NCBI GenBank assembly: GCA_029260215.1 | Contig: JAJDDQ010000070.1 | Location: forward strand, 86,190 to 150,189 | From: Phycisphaerae bacterium | GTDB lineage: Bacteria; Planctomycetota; Phycisphaerae; UBA1845 | Length of the DNA stretch: 64,000 nt | Reading direction: 5' to 3' | In this document: positions 19,423 to 27,656 of the stretch, piece by piece | Layout of the letters: each line of letters opens with the position of its first letter | How positions within the stretch are numbered: position 1 is the first letter of the stretch | Notes under the pieces: model-generated | Told to the model about the DNA's origin: nothing | What the model saw: only the letters and a program-made list of their open reading frames with translations | Database searches by the model: none | Position numbers and translations under genes: made by a program

Positions 19423-20628
19423 TCAGGACTTGGTGTCCGTTTCGACGGCCTTCATGATTTGCTCGATCCGGCGCTGAGCGGCAAGCAGGCCCGCTTCAGT
19501 CTCGTCGATGGTTTCCTTGCCATCCGCCGTGTTGGAAACGGTGACGGTCTTGGCGGCTTTTGCCGCTTCGGCAGCGAATTTGGCCGCTGACTTCGAGCAG
19601 CCGAATTCCTTACCAGCGACCACGTACTTTAGGGGCTTACCCGATTTTTCCGCGACTTTGCGAGCTGTCATGGGGCACTTGAAGGACTCACCATTCGCGA
19701 CGAACTGAACCTCGGTCAGTGCGTCGGCCTTCGCGTTGAGCAATGCGGTCAGGGCAGTCGTCGCCGACTTGTGACACTTGAACGATTCGCCATTGACGAC
19801 GTAGGTGATGTCTTGCTTGGTCTTTTCAGCCATCTTGCCGGCTGTTTTACGACAGGGGGTTTCCGCTCCTCCGACCTTGTAGGTCATGGTCGGCATGGAA
19901 GTCAGCACCGTGCCCGCTTTGGCCGATCCGCGTTTGCCGGAGCAGCCCGACTCGGTCGCCACGGTTTTGGCACCCTTTGAGCAGCAGCCTGACGGCTTGG
20001 CGTCTTCCGTCGAGGCGACGGTCTTGGCGCTCTTGCTGCATCCACCGGCTGACTTGGCTTTGCCGCTGCAGCAGCCGCTCTTGGCTTCGGCAGCTACCGC
20101 CACGGTCTTGGCACCCTTTGAGCAGCAGCCTGACGGCTTGGCGTCTTCCGTCGAAGCGACGGTCTTGGCGCTCTTGCTGCATCCACCGGCTGACTTGGCT
20201 TTGCCGTTGCAGCAGCCGCTCTTGGCTTCGGCAGCTACCGCCACGGTCTTTGCTTGCTTGGCGCCGCAACCTGACGGTTTGGCGTTTTCAGTCGTTGCGA
20301 CAGTGAGAACTTTCGCATTGTCGGCTGCCTTGGCTTTTCCGTGGCATCCGCCCGTGCTGTTCGCTACCGTCTTGGCGCCCTTGGAGCAGCAACCGGACTT
20401 CTTGGCGCTTTCCGTCGTTGCGACGGTCTTGGCACCTTTGGTGCAACCTGACGGATTGGCGGTTTCGGTCGCGACGGTGATGACCTTCGCGCCGTTGCTG
20501 TCGACCGTCTTTGCGGTGGCCGCCGCAGTCTTCGCCGCAGCCGCCTTGTGCTTGTCGCACGCGAAGGCCGCCGTTGCGAATGTCAAAGCCAACACCGATA
20601 CGTACGTAGCAATTCTGGACAATTTCAT
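19423..20628 (-). CDS. Exported cysteine-rich protein with tandem 47-residue repeats and YHS-like C-terminal repeats
   Basis: 401 residues with a clear signal peptide (MKLSRIATYVSVLALTFATAAFA). The first half is Lys/Ala/Ser-rich with many short Cys motifs (SGCCSKGAKTVA, SGCCSGKAKS, AGGCSKSAKTVA), including a nearly perfect tandem 47-residue repeat. The second half has four copies of a roughly 40-residue unit with the pattern YVVNGESFKCxKSA, each with a single cysteine, loosely like YHS/TRASH metal-binding motifs. It ends in a helical acidic tail. I do not recognise the family. Metal or thiol binding in the periplasm is inferred from the cysteine spacing. The molybdenum-storage homologue lies 227 bases upstream on the same strand, which would fit a metal-handling role, but this is only context. 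Confidence 0.7.
   Translation of the reverse strand: MKLSRIATYVSVLALTFATAAFACDKHKAAAAKTAAATAKTVDSNGAKVITVATETANPSGCTKGAKTVATTESAKKSGCCSKGAKTVANSTGGCHGKAKAADNAKVLTVATTENAKPSGCGAKQAKTVAVAAEAKSGCCNGKAKSAGGCSKSAKTVASTEDAKPSGCCSKGAKTVAVAAEAKSGCCSGKAKSAGGCSKSAKTVASTEDAKPSGCCSKGAKTVATESGCSGKRGSAKAGTVLTSMPTMTYKVGGAETPCRKTAGKMAEKTKQDITYVVNGESFKCHKSATTALTALLNAKADALTEVQFVANGESFKCPMTARKVAEKSGKPLKYVVAGKEFGCSKSAAKFAAEAAKAAKTVTVSNTADGKETIDETEAGLLAAQRRIEQIMKAVETDTKS
19969..20250 (-). repeat. Two tandem 141-bp repeats inside the cysteine-rich gene
   Basis: Copies at 19969-20109 and 20110-20250 are almost identical at DNA level and encode 47 residues each with paired Cys-Cys motifs. Their near identity, including at third codon positions, indicates recent duplication. 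Confidence 0.9.
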
Positions 20629-20855
20629 TTGATTACTCGCGCTCCTTATATCTCAGCCTGAAGTTTCGTGACCACTCCGGAAAACTTGTCAACACAGGCC
20701 TAATCATAACACATCGACCCCGGAAAAACCAAATGGATCGTTACGCTTGCGTTACCCGTGCCGCCGACAAATTCCGACACACAGGCCAACCGAGTCGCTC
20801 CCAAGGTGTTGTCGCAAAGGATATTACGACACCGCCCGGATCGGGCGCCGTTCCG

Positions 20856-21698
20856 TCAAAGGTGTACGATCGTGCCGACGTGCTCCCCTCGGATCGCCTT
20901 TTCCAGCAATTCAGGCTTAAGCCCGTTGATGATCTGGAACTGCTTCATGAGGCGTGCGTTGGGCAACAAATCGAGCAGAACGCGGTCGAACGGCAGCGTT
21001 GCAAGATTGCGCTCCTGAAGCTCCGCCACGCTGATTTTCTCGATGAATTCAGCCTTCGAATCCCGGTGCGGATCCTTCGTGAACAGCCCGTCAACATCCT
21101 TGACCAGCGTGACGCTCTTGCAGCCGAAACATTCGCCGAGCAGCAAGGCCCCCGCGTCGCTTCGATGCGGCGGGATGCGGCCGATCTTCGGCGGATGCTC
21201 CCAAAGGGCGTAGGGCGGGTCGCCGTTGAAAATGACGCCCGGAACCGCCCGCACGAACAGCGGCAGCAGGTGCCCGAACAATTCCGGCGGAATCGCCACA
21301 ACGCCATGCGGGGCCAGCAGCGTCCCGAGCATGTGCGCGTTGCCCAGCCCGTCGGCCAACGCAAGTTGAGCGAGCACGCCCGTCGGCAGCCCCAAATCCA
21401 GGCCGATCGAGTAAACGTGCCGACTCCGCGCTCCGCCTCCGGTGCTGAGAATCAACCGGTTCGATTGAAGAACCTTGCCCACAGCCTTCACGACCGGCAA
21501 CAGCGCCTCGCTGCCGCGATCCATGATCGATCGCCCACCGATTTTCATTACGTGGGCATCCGGCAGCATGCGCATGACCGGCTTGTCCGTTGAGGCCATA
21601 ACGTCTTTATCGAGCAGGCTTTCACGCATAAGCATCGAAAAAATGTGATGCCTGCCGTCGTTGGTTTCGGGAATCATTGGGTCGGAAGTCGCCATCAT
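20856..21698 (-). CDS. Molybdenum storage protein subunit homologue (amino-acid-kinase fold)
   Basis: 280 residues from the ATG at 21698. The sequence tracks the Azotobacter MosA/MosB family through its length: RMLPDAHVMKIGGRSIMDRG (44-63), GGGARSRHVYSIGLDLGLP, GVLAQLALADGLGNAHMLG, an IPPHRSDAG block, GCKSVTLVKDVDGL, and GEHVGTI at the end. These proteins bind ATP through an amino-acid-kinase fold and store polyoxomolybdate or tungstate clusters. UMP kinase (PyrH), the nearest relative, lacks the HVYSIGLDLGLP and PPHRSDAG features. Azotobacter uses an alpha/beta pair; only one subunit is present here, so a homo-oligomer would be needed. A TTG at 21734 in frame is a weaker start. Whether it stores Mo or W or has a kinase role cannot be told from sequence. 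Confidence 0.82.
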   Translation of the reverse strand: MMATSDPMIPETNDGRHHIFSMLMRESLLDKDVMASTDKPVMRMLPDAHVMKIGGRSIMDRGSEALLPVVKAVGKVLQSNRLILSTGGGARSRHVYSIGLDLGLPTGVLAQLALADGLGNAHMLGTLLAPHGVVAIPPELFGHLLPLFVRAVPGVIFNGDPPYALWEHPPKIGRIPPHRSDAGALLLGECFGCKSVTLVKDVDGLFTKDPHRDSKAEFIEKISVAELQERNLATLPFDRVLLDLLPNARLMKQFQIINGLKPELLEKAIRGEHVGTIVHL

Positions 21699-21845
21699 AT
21701 TCGGTCTCGCGTACGCACTCGTTTCAAATTTCAACAGCTATGCAATCCCCCTGTCGGGACGCTGCGTCACCGGTGGATCGCCGCTACCGCTCCATTATGA
21801 CGGCGATGACCGTGATTGTACAAACCCTGCGTTTCCCCGATACGC

Positions 21846-22490
21846 TCAAATCAGCCCCGCGCGGACGGCGAAGCGAACGATTGAGGCTGAGTCCGGGAGC
21901 TGGAGACGTTCCATGAAGGCCGTCCTCATACGCTTCGCCGCCCTGATTTCGATCCCCAGTTTCAGAGCGGCGCTCGGCGTTGTCATGCCGCCGGCCAAGA
22001 GAGACAGCAGTGCCTTTTCGTCTGCGGACAGGCGGTCGAGTTCGGAAGTTGGTGCGCCTGCCAACGTCATGTGACCGTCATGCGTTTGAATTCGATCCAT
22101 GATCGCGCTCGGATAACACAGTCGCCCTTTCGACACGCGCTGAATCACGTCGCAGACCGCCGCTGGCGGCGCGGACTGGAAGACGATCCCCCAGAAACCA
22201 GCCGCGACAAGCTGCGCGATCGTGGCTTCGCAACAGTCGTCCGGCACGTCGGCCACGCAGCGAAAAGACGACCCCCGACTTCGGAGTTCCGTTGCCGCTG
22301 CCAGGGCGAACTCGCCGTGATGCACGCAGTCGAAGAGCGCAACCCCGCGTTGTTCGGGCAAATCGTTGGCCGAGAATTGCTGCGGCGTTTCCAGTAAAGC
22401 TGTTTGGACGCTGCCATGCTCGCGGACGCGCTGTAACCGCTCCGCGAGTAACCAGCTTGCGTCACCGATCAATGCCAAGTGCCGGCGCAT
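21846..22490 (-). CDS. LuxR/NarL-type regulator with a degenerate receiver domain
   Basis: 214 residues. The N-terminal 120 residues have the shape of a response-regulator receiver (GVALFDCVHHGE with Asp54 at the phosphoacceptor position, then AAGFWGIVFQSAP). The conserved Lys of the last strand is Gln105, the switch Thr/Ser strand reads CVADVPDD, and the acidic pair near the N-terminus is reduced to GDAS. The C-terminal 60 residues (LSADEKALLSLLAGGMTT) form a LuxR-type helix-turn-helix. A phosphorylation-independent or ligand-driven regulator is plausible. GGAG five bases upstream fixes the ATG at 22490. It lies 147 bases upstream of the molybdenum-storage homologue on the same strand, a possible target. 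Confidence 0.7.
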   Translation of the reverse strand: MRRHLALIGDASWLLAERLQRVREHGSVQTALLETPQQFSANDLPEQRGVALFDCVHHGEFALAAATELRSRGSSFRCVADVPDDCCEATIAQLVAAGFWGIVFQSAPPAAVCDVIQRVSKGRLCYPSAIMDRIQTHDGHMTLAGAPTSELDRLSADEKALLSLLAGGMTTPSAALKLGIEIRAAKRMRTAFMERLQLPDSASIVRFAVRAGLI

Positions 22491-22811
22491 AAAGACTCCA
22501 TCGTTGCACCTGACCGCGTCATCGGCAGTGTTACGCGCCGGACATGGATCAATCAAGGACGTGATAACCCCAGTGTCGAAATGTGACACCGCCCCCGCGA
22601 TCGGCCGACATGCCTTCACCGGTTTGCAAATCCAATGCCAAACAGAAAGCCTGCGGCTTTGTCAGGCCTGAAAAAACGGGTGGGTGCTCCACGTCTTCAG
22701 AGGTGGGAGAGTCGTATAGTCCCTCGGATTCGACTTCCCCACGGCTAAAGCTGTGGGGCACCCGACCCTTCAATTGAGTTGTGACAAAGCACTACGGCTT
22801 TCAAAATGTCG
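22491..22811. other. Intergenic stretch with a palindromic repeat
   Basis: No gene is seen in these 321 bases. They contain the promoter region of the LuxR-type gene and, near the nupC stop, the palindrome listed at 22737-22758. Confidence 0.5.
22737..22758. repeat. Short palindromic element (CCCCACGGCTAAAGCTGTGGGG)
   Basis: A 22-base hairpin with a ten-pair stem (one G-U) and a two-base turn, in the gap beyond the nupC stop codon. It has the look of the short dispersed palindromes elsewhere in this window. It has no U-tract on either strand, so it is not a classical terminator. Confidence 0.6.
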
Positions 22812-24095
22812 CTACACAAGAACGCCGGCAATGCCGCCGGTCATCCAGCACGCGAAAGCCCCTCCCAGCATCGCCCGCGGACCGAGTCGCACGAGGTCCG
22901 CCCGTCGATCCGGGGCCAACCCGCCAATGCCGCCGATCTGGATTCCGATCGAACTGATATTCGCGAACCCGCAAAGCGAATACGTCGCGATGAGCGCTGT
23001 TTTTTCAGAAATCCCGTTTGAAGCGATTAGGCCGCGCAAATCGTCGTACGCGAGCAGCTCGTTCGTGGCCATCGCCTTACCCAGCAGCCCGCCGTAAACC
23101 CGACACTCCGCCGAATCAACGCCCACAAGCCACGCGATCGGCGAAAAGACGATGCCCAGCACGCCGTCGAGATCGAGCTGATCCAAGCCCATCCAATGCA
23201 CCACCGGCAGCAGCGGCGACCATTGACCCACCCTGATCAGAATCGCGTCGCACACTGCGATCAATGCCACAAACGCGATGAGCATCGCAAGTACATTGAT
23301 CGAAAGCTTCATGCCCTGCGACGCGCCCTCCGTCGCAGCGTCGATGACGCTCGTCGTCTTGCAGTCAGCCGAAATCTGCACCTCTCCCAACGTCTTGGGT
23401 TGACCTGTCTCGGGGACCATGACCTTGGCCATCACAAAGGCAGCCGGTGCCGACATCAAACAAGCCGTCAGCAAATGACGCGTAATGCGGACGGCGGATT
23501 CGACGTCACCGCCCGCCAGCATGCTCACATAGACAGCCATCACGCCCGCCGCCACGGTCGCAAACCCGCCGGTCATGAGCGCCATAAGTTCGGATTGCGT
23601 CATGGACGAAATATAGGGCCGAACCAGCAGCGGAGCCTCCGTCTGCCCGAGAAACACGTTGGCTGCCCCAGCCAGGCTCTCCGCGCCGCTGATGCCCATC
23701 GCGCGGCGCATCACGACGGCCATCATCGCCACCACACGCTGCAAAACGCCGAAGTGATATCCGACCGACGAAAAGGTGGCCACCACGATGATCGTCGTCA
23801 TGATCTTGATGCCCACGATCGCTTTCCAGGCGACCGACGGATGGTCACCCGCCAACTCCCCGAAGACGAAGTTCGCCCCCGCGTCCGCGCCCAGAAGCAC
23901 GATCGCGACAAGTCGGCCTATCGCATCGAACACGCCCTTGCCGACATCGGTCTTCAGCACGATCAGCCCCAACGCCCACTGCATCGCCAAGCCGACGATG
24001 ACAATTTTGACCGGAAAACGCCTGCGATTCGTGGACAGAACCCACGCGAACCCCACAAGAACTACCATGCCCACCAGCCCGCGCGCAACATCCAT
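22812..24095 (-). CDS. nupC: NupC-type concentrative nucleoside transporter
   Basis: 427 residues from the ATG at 24095. It is a polytopic membrane protein of the concentrative nucleoside transporter family, which imports nucleosides with protons or sodium. Recognisable family blocks are GANFVFGE near residue 75, MGISGAESLAGAANVFLGQTEAP in two parts (AESLAGAANVFLGQTEAP), TGGFATVAAGVMAVY and SLCGFANISSIGIQIGG near the end. The start lies five bases beyond the stop of the thymidine kinase gene, so the two are one operon (kinase first). Together they give import and salvage of thymidine. They face away from the DeoC-containing microcompartment operon, which could consume deoxyribose from the same nucleosides. 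CNT members vary in pyrimidine/purine preference, which is not predictable here. Confidence 0.93.
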   Translation of the reverse strand: MDVARGLVGMVVLVGFAWVLSTNRRRFPVKIVIVGLAMQWALGLIVLKTDVGKGVFDAIGRLVAIVLLGADAGANFVFGELAGDHPSVAWKAIVGIKIMTTIIVVATFSSVGYHFGVLQRVVAMMAVVMRRAMGISGAESLAGAANVFLGQTEAPLLVRPYISSMTQSELMALMTGGFATVAAGVMAVYVSMLAGGDVESAVRITRHLLTACLMSAPAAFVMAKVMVPETGQPKTLGEVQISADCKTTSVIDAATEGASQGMKLSINVLAMLIAFVALIAVCDAILIRVGQWSPLLPVVHWMGLDQLDLDGVLGIVFSPIAWLVGVDSAECRVYGGLLGKAMATNELLAYDDLRGLIASNGISEKTALIATYSLCGFANISSIGIQIGGIGGLAPDRRADLVRLGPRAMLGGAFACWMTGGIAGVLV

Positions 24096-24099
24096 AGAA

Positions 24100-24681
24100 T
24101 TATCGAGGCTCCGGTTCGTCCGCCAGCGGCGTGAAGTGTTCTGCGCAACGAGGCTCGTAGTCGTCCAGACCGCCGACCATGTGCAGGGCGTCCATCTTCG
24201 TATTGCGTTGGTTGTAGGGCGCGGGTCGACCGCAAACCCGACACGGCGCCTGGCAGAGTTCGACATGGTCCGCGAATTCAATCAATTGCGGTATCGGATC
24301 GAACGGGCGCCCCCACACATCGTACGTGATGCCTGCCACCAGCACAGTCAATCCCCGATCGCGCAAGGCACGTACCACAGGTATGAGGTCAGTGCCAAAA
24401 AAGTGTCCCTCGTCGATGGCCACCACATCCACGTCGTCGCACATAGCCTCGATGGTTTCCGCATCGGGAACGCGCACAGCCTCAAACCGGTCAAGACGGT
24501 GCGTCACCAGCGCGTCGGGTTCGTAACGGCTGTCGATGATATGCTTGAACGCCTTGACCCGCCGATGGTTGGAGGTTTCCTGTCGCAATCGGCTGATCGT
24601 GTATTCGGTCTTGCCGGCGAACATGGAACCATGCACGACTTCGAGGCGCCCTGTCTTGGTTGAATCGTTCAAAATACGCAT
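24100..24681 (-). CDS. tdk: Thymidine kinase (type II)
   Basis: 193 residues from the ATG at 24681, the usual length for bacterial type II thymidine kinase; longer in-frame starts would add an unmatched tail. The Walker A loop GSMFAGKTE (18-26), the DExH-like AIDEGHFF, the substrate lasso region near YDVWGRPF and a zinc-ribbon set (CQAPCRVCG with a later RCAEHF) are intact. It phosphorylates thymidine to TMP with ATP, trapping imported nucleoside. The nucleoside transporter follows five bases downstream. The operon diverges from the microcompartment genes, and the shared spacer is 369 bases. Confidence 0.95.
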   Translation of the reverse strand: MRILNDSTKTGRLEVVHGSMFAGKTEYTISRLRQETSNHRRVKAFKHIIDSRYEPDALVTHRLDRFEAVRVPDAETIEAMCDDVDVVAIDEGHFFGTDLIPVVRALRDRGLTVLVAGITYDVWGRPFDPIPQLIEFADHVELCQAPCRVCGRPAPYNQRNTKMDALHMVGGLDDYEPRCAEHFTPLADEPEPR

Positions 24682-24773
24682 CCGGAAACTGTCTTGATCT
24701 CCGGGTGGGATTATGAATGGTCCCGTTCCCGTCGTCGAATTTTTTGAAGCCGATTTTCCGATCACACCTCAAC

Positions 24774-24799
24774 GAGCCGCGGACTTCAGTCCGCGCGGA
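24774..24799. repeat. Dispersed palindromic repeat family A, copy 1
   Basis: The 26-base element GAGCCGCGGACTTCAGTCCG followed by CGCGGA forms a 7-bp CG-rich hairpin with a TTCA loop. Identical copies occur at 33312-33337 and 33501-33526. Confidence 0.85.
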
Positions 24800-24980
24800 T
24801 GCTTTTGTGTCCGCAAGCATTTCGCAGCAGCGGAGACGTTTCCTTTTCACCGACGATCGGGCTGACGACACGGTTCGCCGCGAAAACGTGTAACGAGCTT
24901 ACGTGGCGCGCTGCAGCCGCCCCGTTCGAGCGACGCCCCAAGGCACAAAGACGATCCAACGCGTCGCCAAGTCAATCTTC

Positions 24981-25009
24981 TTGACAAAGTCGCGCGTTCG
25001 CTCTCCAAT
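24981..25009 (+). promoter_or_regulatory. Putative sigma70-type promoter of the microcompartment operon
   Basis: A consensus TTGACA (24981-24986) is followed after exactly 17 bases by TCCAAT (25004-25009), four of six matches to the -10 consensus. It lies about 40 bases upstream of the first start codon. The -10 is weak, which may mean an activator is needed. Confidence 0.4.
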
Positions 25010-25050
25010 TTCCCCCTCAGCGACAACGGTAGCGGTCAGATACACGATTT

Positions 25051-26475
25051 ATGCCCACAAGAACGGATAGCCCACGAATCGCCATCGGCTCGGATCATGG
25101 CGGATACGAGCTAAAGCAGACGCTGAAGACACATCTGTGCAAGCGTGGCTACCAGGTCGAAGATTGCGGCACGCATGGCACAGAATCGGTCGATTACCCG
25201 ACCTTTGCTCAGGCCGTCGCCAAAATGGTATCCACCCAGCAGGTCGATCGCGGGATCGTGATCGATCGGGCGGGGATCGGCTCGACCATGGCAGCCAACA
25301 AGCTGCCCGGCGTGCGGGCTGCGTTGTGCTACGATTTGTCCTCGGCGCGCAACAGTCGTGAACACAACAACGCTAATGTGTTGTGTCTCGGTGCGGGCCT
25401 GATCGGTGAGGACTTAGCCAAGCAGATCGCCGACGTTTGGCTGACAACGGATTGCACGGAAGAGCGTCATCTGCGACGCGCAGCCATGATCGAACCGGCG
25501 CAACAAAGCTCCGTGCCCCAGGCCCGTTCGAGCGGACCCGGCGCGACGGACTGCGCCTGCACTCGTGAGGAGCACATGGAACACCTATCGGAACAGGATC
25601 TCGAACGCATTGTTGAACGCATCATCGATATGTCGGGCGATCCCAGCTCGACAATCTGCGCGAAACTTGCCTGTGCCCTGACTCATGTTTGTGCGGAAAC
25701 CAATCCCGAAATCGTGAGGCAGCTCGTAGGCATGGGGGCCGGCCGCATCGGTCATCGCCCCGGCGCCGGAGCCATCCCGAATGATTTAGCCCGGTACATC
25801 GACCACACACTCCTGCGACCCGACGCTACCAAAGCCGAGGTCGAGGAGTTGTGCGCCGAAGCCGTCCAGCACAGCTTCGCCAGCGTGTGCGTCAATCCGA
25901 CCTACGTCAGCCTTGTCGCTGAGAAGTTGAAGGGCAGCCCGGTGGCTGTTTGCGCGGTCGTTGGGTTTCCCCTCGGAGCGCATGTCCGCGAGATCAAAGC
26001 CTTGGAGGCCAGGCGTGCGATTCGGGATGGCGCCCGTGAAATCGATATGGTCATCAACATCGGCGCGCTCAAGAGCAACGACGACGAGCTGGTGTTCCGG
26101 GACATTCGAGCCGTGACAGACGTGTGCATGGAGAGTCGTGTGCTGTCCAAGGTGATCTTCGAAACCGTCCTGCTCACCGACGACGAAAAGGTTCGCGCCT
26201 GCCGCTGTGCAAAGCGTGCCCACGCGGATTTCGTCAAAACTTCGACCGGTTTCGGTGGCGGCGGAGCGACGGCGCACGACGTAGCCCTGATGTCCGAGGC
26301 GGTGCAGGGCACCAGGATGGGCGTCAAAGCGTCCGGCGGAATCCGATCGTTCGAGGATGCCCAGGAAATGATTCTCGCTGGCGCTACCCGATTGGGTGCC
26401 AGCGCCGGTGTGAAAATTCTCAAAGAAGCCAAAGGGTTGACCGTCTCAGACGACGCAGCCCCGAAAGGGTACTAG
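25051..26475 (+). CDS. RpiB-like/DeoC fusion: deoxyribose-phosphate aldolase of a bacterial microcompartment
   Basis: 474 residues. Residues 1-148 are an RpiB/LacAB sugar-phosphate isomerase domain: GSDHGGYE at 13-20, DYP at 48-50, REHNNANV with the conserved His105 and an ERH near 138-140. The catalytic cysteine of CGTGxG is Asp72 (VIDRAGIG), and the alternative mycobacterial-type Glu is Ser78. A linker with an amphipathic helix ([15 protein letters not shown], 179-193) resembles encapsulation peptides. Residues 245-460 are class I DeoC with Asp332 (EIDMVIN), Schiff-base Lys396 ([10 protein letters not shown]) and Lys426 (GVKASGG), all intact. DeoC cleaves 2-deoxyribose-5-phosphate to acetaldehyde and glyceraldehyde-3-phosphate, and the downstream dehydrogenase can use the acetaldehyde. 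It is the first gene of the operon; the stop is six bases before the first shell gene. The role of the RpiB part is unknown because its usual chemistry needs a C2 hydroxyl. Confidence 0.93.
   Translation: MPTRTDSPRIAIGSDHGGYELKQTLKTHLCKRGYQVEDCGTHGTESVDYPTFAQAVAKMVSTQQVDRGIVIDRAGIGSTMAANKLPGVRAALCYDLSSARNSREHNNANVLCLGAGLIGEDLAKQIADVWLTTDCTEERHLRRAAMIEPAQQSSVPQARSSGPGATDCACTREEHMEHLSEQDLERIVERIIDMSGDPSSTICAKLACALTHVCAETNPEIVRQLVGMGAGRIGHRPGAGAIPNDLARYIDHTLLRPDATKAEVEELCAEAVQHSFASVCVNPTYVSLVAEKLKGSPVAVCAVVGFPLGAHVREIKALEARRAIRDGAREIDMVINIGALKSNDDELVFRDIRAVTDVCMESRVLSKVIFETVLLTDDEKVRACRCAKRAHADFVKTSTGFGGGGATAHDVALMSEAVQGTRMGVKASGGIRSFEDAQEMILAGATRLGASAGVKILKEAKGLTVSDDAAPKGY
25567..25578 (+). promoter_or_regulatory. 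Possible internal ribosome binding site and start (GAGGAG-CAC-ATG) within rpiB-deoC
   Basis: GAGGAG at 25567-25572 stands three bases before an in-frame ATG at 25576 (Met176). It lies exactly between the RpiB domain and the helix preceding DeoC. Starting here would give a free DeoC of about 299 residues with the encapsulation-like helix at its N-terminus. The spacing is shorter than optimal. Confidence 0.35.
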
Positions 26476-26481
26476 GCGAGT

Positions 26482-27120
26482 ATGAAACAAGTCGATCTGC
26501 GCGCATACGTGATGTTGGACAACCTGCAACCGCAATACGCGGCCTTTCTCGCCACCGTGGCGCAAGGGTACTTGCCCACCGTCGGCCAGGCTTCGCTGTT
26601 TGTGGAAATTTCGCCCGGCATCGAGATCAATCGCATTACAGATGTCGCCGTGAAAGCGACAGATGTCACGCCCGGCATGCAGATTGTCGAGCGTCTTTAC
26701 GGCATGTTGGAGATCCATTCTGATTCGCAGGCGGACGTTCGTGCAGCCGGTCGGGCGATTCTTGAAGCGATCGATGTCACCGAGGATCAGCGTATCAAAC
26801 CGAACGTTATTTCCAGTCAGGTCATCCGCCACGTTGACGCGCAGCAGACGCAGCTCATCAACCGAACGCGGCATGGAAACATGATCTTGCCCGGCCAGAC
26901 TCTGTATGTTCTGGAATGCGAGCCAGCTGCCTATTCCGCGCTCGTTGCCAATGAAGCTGAAAAGGCAGCGGACATTAACATCCTCGAAGTACGCTCGTTC
27001 GGCAGCTTCGGCCGGGTCTATCTCGGCGGCGAGCAGAGCGATATCGACGTCGCTTCGGAGGCGGCGGTGAAGGCCCTTGAGAACGTTACGGGGCGAACCC
27101 CGGAAGCGAAAAAACGATGA
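26482..27120 (+). CDS. BMC-T shell protein of the CsoS1D/CcmP (double-layer, gated pore) type
   Basis: 212 residues with two fused BMC domains. The sequence follows CsoS1D/CcmP closely: [18 protein letters not shown] (6-23), [40 protein letters not shown] (51-70), and [19 protein letters not shown]. The Glu70-Arg71 pair corresponds to the pore-gating Glu-Arg of CsoS1D, whose stacked trimers form an airlock-like pore for larger metabolites. This would suit entry of a sugar phosphate. ATG follows the rpiB-deoC stop by six bases with a purine-rich AGGCGAG upstream. Carboxysome-type BMC-T in a catabolic locus is seen in several BMC classes, so the call does not imply CO2 fixation. Confidence 0.92.
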   Translation: MKQVDLRAYVMLDNLQPQYAAFLATVAQGYLPTVGQASLFVEISPGIEINRITDVAVKATDVTPGMQIVERLYGMLEIHSDSQADVRAAGRAILEAIDVTEDQRIKPNVISSQVIRHVDAQQTQLINRTRHGNMILPGQTLYVLECEPAAYSALVANEAEKAADINILEVRSFGSFGRVYLGGEQSDIDVASEAAVKALENVTGRTPEAKKR

Positions 27121-27234
27121 GCAGCGCATGAGTTCCGAGTTCGCAGGAACACGGGCATGCGATACTGAATATCAGCGTGATGTTTACAGGCGAAACAATG
27201 CCGATACCCGTCGGCGAAGGAGGAATCAAATACG

Positions 27235-27543
27235 ATGGCAGAAGCCCTCGGAATGATTGAAACACGTGGCTTCGCAGCCATGGTCGAAGCCAGCGACGCG
27301 ATGGTCAAAGCCGCGAAAGTTGAGCTAATGCCCTACGAAAAGATCGGTGGCGGATATGTGACAGCCATCGTTCGCGGCGATGTGGCTGCGGTGAAGGCTG
27401 CCTGCGACGCGGGTCAGGCTGCTGCGGCGCGCGTCGGCGAAGTGGTCACCGTGCATGTCATCGCTCGGCCTCACACGAATGTCGATTCGGTGCTGCCGCT
27501 GGGCCGTGAAAAGCAGGCCGCCGCCGAAGGCAGGAAGAAATAG
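27235..27543 (+). CDS. BMC-H hexameric shell protein (PduA type)
   Basis: 102 residues with one BMC domain: [20 protein letters not shown] at the N-terminus, pore loop [21 protein letters not shown], and a short Ala/Lys-rich C-terminal tail. It is the only BMC-H gene in the locus, so it must form the main facets. The ATG has AAGGAGG upstream, the strongest ribosome binding site in the operon, consistent with the need for many copies. A 114-base gap separates it from the preceding BMC-T gene; no second promoter is obvious there. The pore would be lined by Gly, compatible with small polar metabolites. Confidence 0.96.
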   Translation: MAEALGMIETRGFAAMVEASDAMVKAAKVELMPYEKIGGGYVTAIVRGDVAAVKAACDAGQAAAARVGEVVTVHVIARPHTNVDSVLPLGREKQAAAEGRKK

Positions 27544-27656
27544 AAGCACGGCGGGCGATGCCCGTCTGTTTGCTCGGGGTATGTTGTTGTCGTGGACAGG
27601 TCGCACGTTGCGGCCTGTTCGGGGCTGCGGTTCGATTTTGACGTGTGGAGCGGGTC

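Larger units (their letters stand above)
24682..25050. other. Divergent control region between tdk-nupC and the microcompartment operon
   Basis: 369 bases without a supported gene. It holds a copy of the GAGCCGCGGACTTCAG palindromic repeat (24774-24799) and a sigma70-like promoter facing the microcompartment operon. Any regulator that co-ordinates nucleoside import with the compartment would act here, but I could not find a clear operator beyond the palindrome. Confidence 0.5.

Noticed and set aside
19886..20632. Long open frame antisense to the Cys-rich gene
   Set aside because: It is a by-product of the repetitive, stop-poor codons of the opposite strand; it has no ribosome binding site and no recognisable protein features.
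20856..21698. UMP kinase (pyrH)
   Set aside because: The amino-acid-kinase fold is shared, but the conserved blocks follow the molybdenum-storage family rather than PyrH.
26482..27120. Carboxysome shell gene
   Set aside because: The protein is CsoS1D/CcmP-like, but there is no RuBisCO, carbonic anhydrase or CsoS2/CcmM nearby, and the cargo genes are catabolic.
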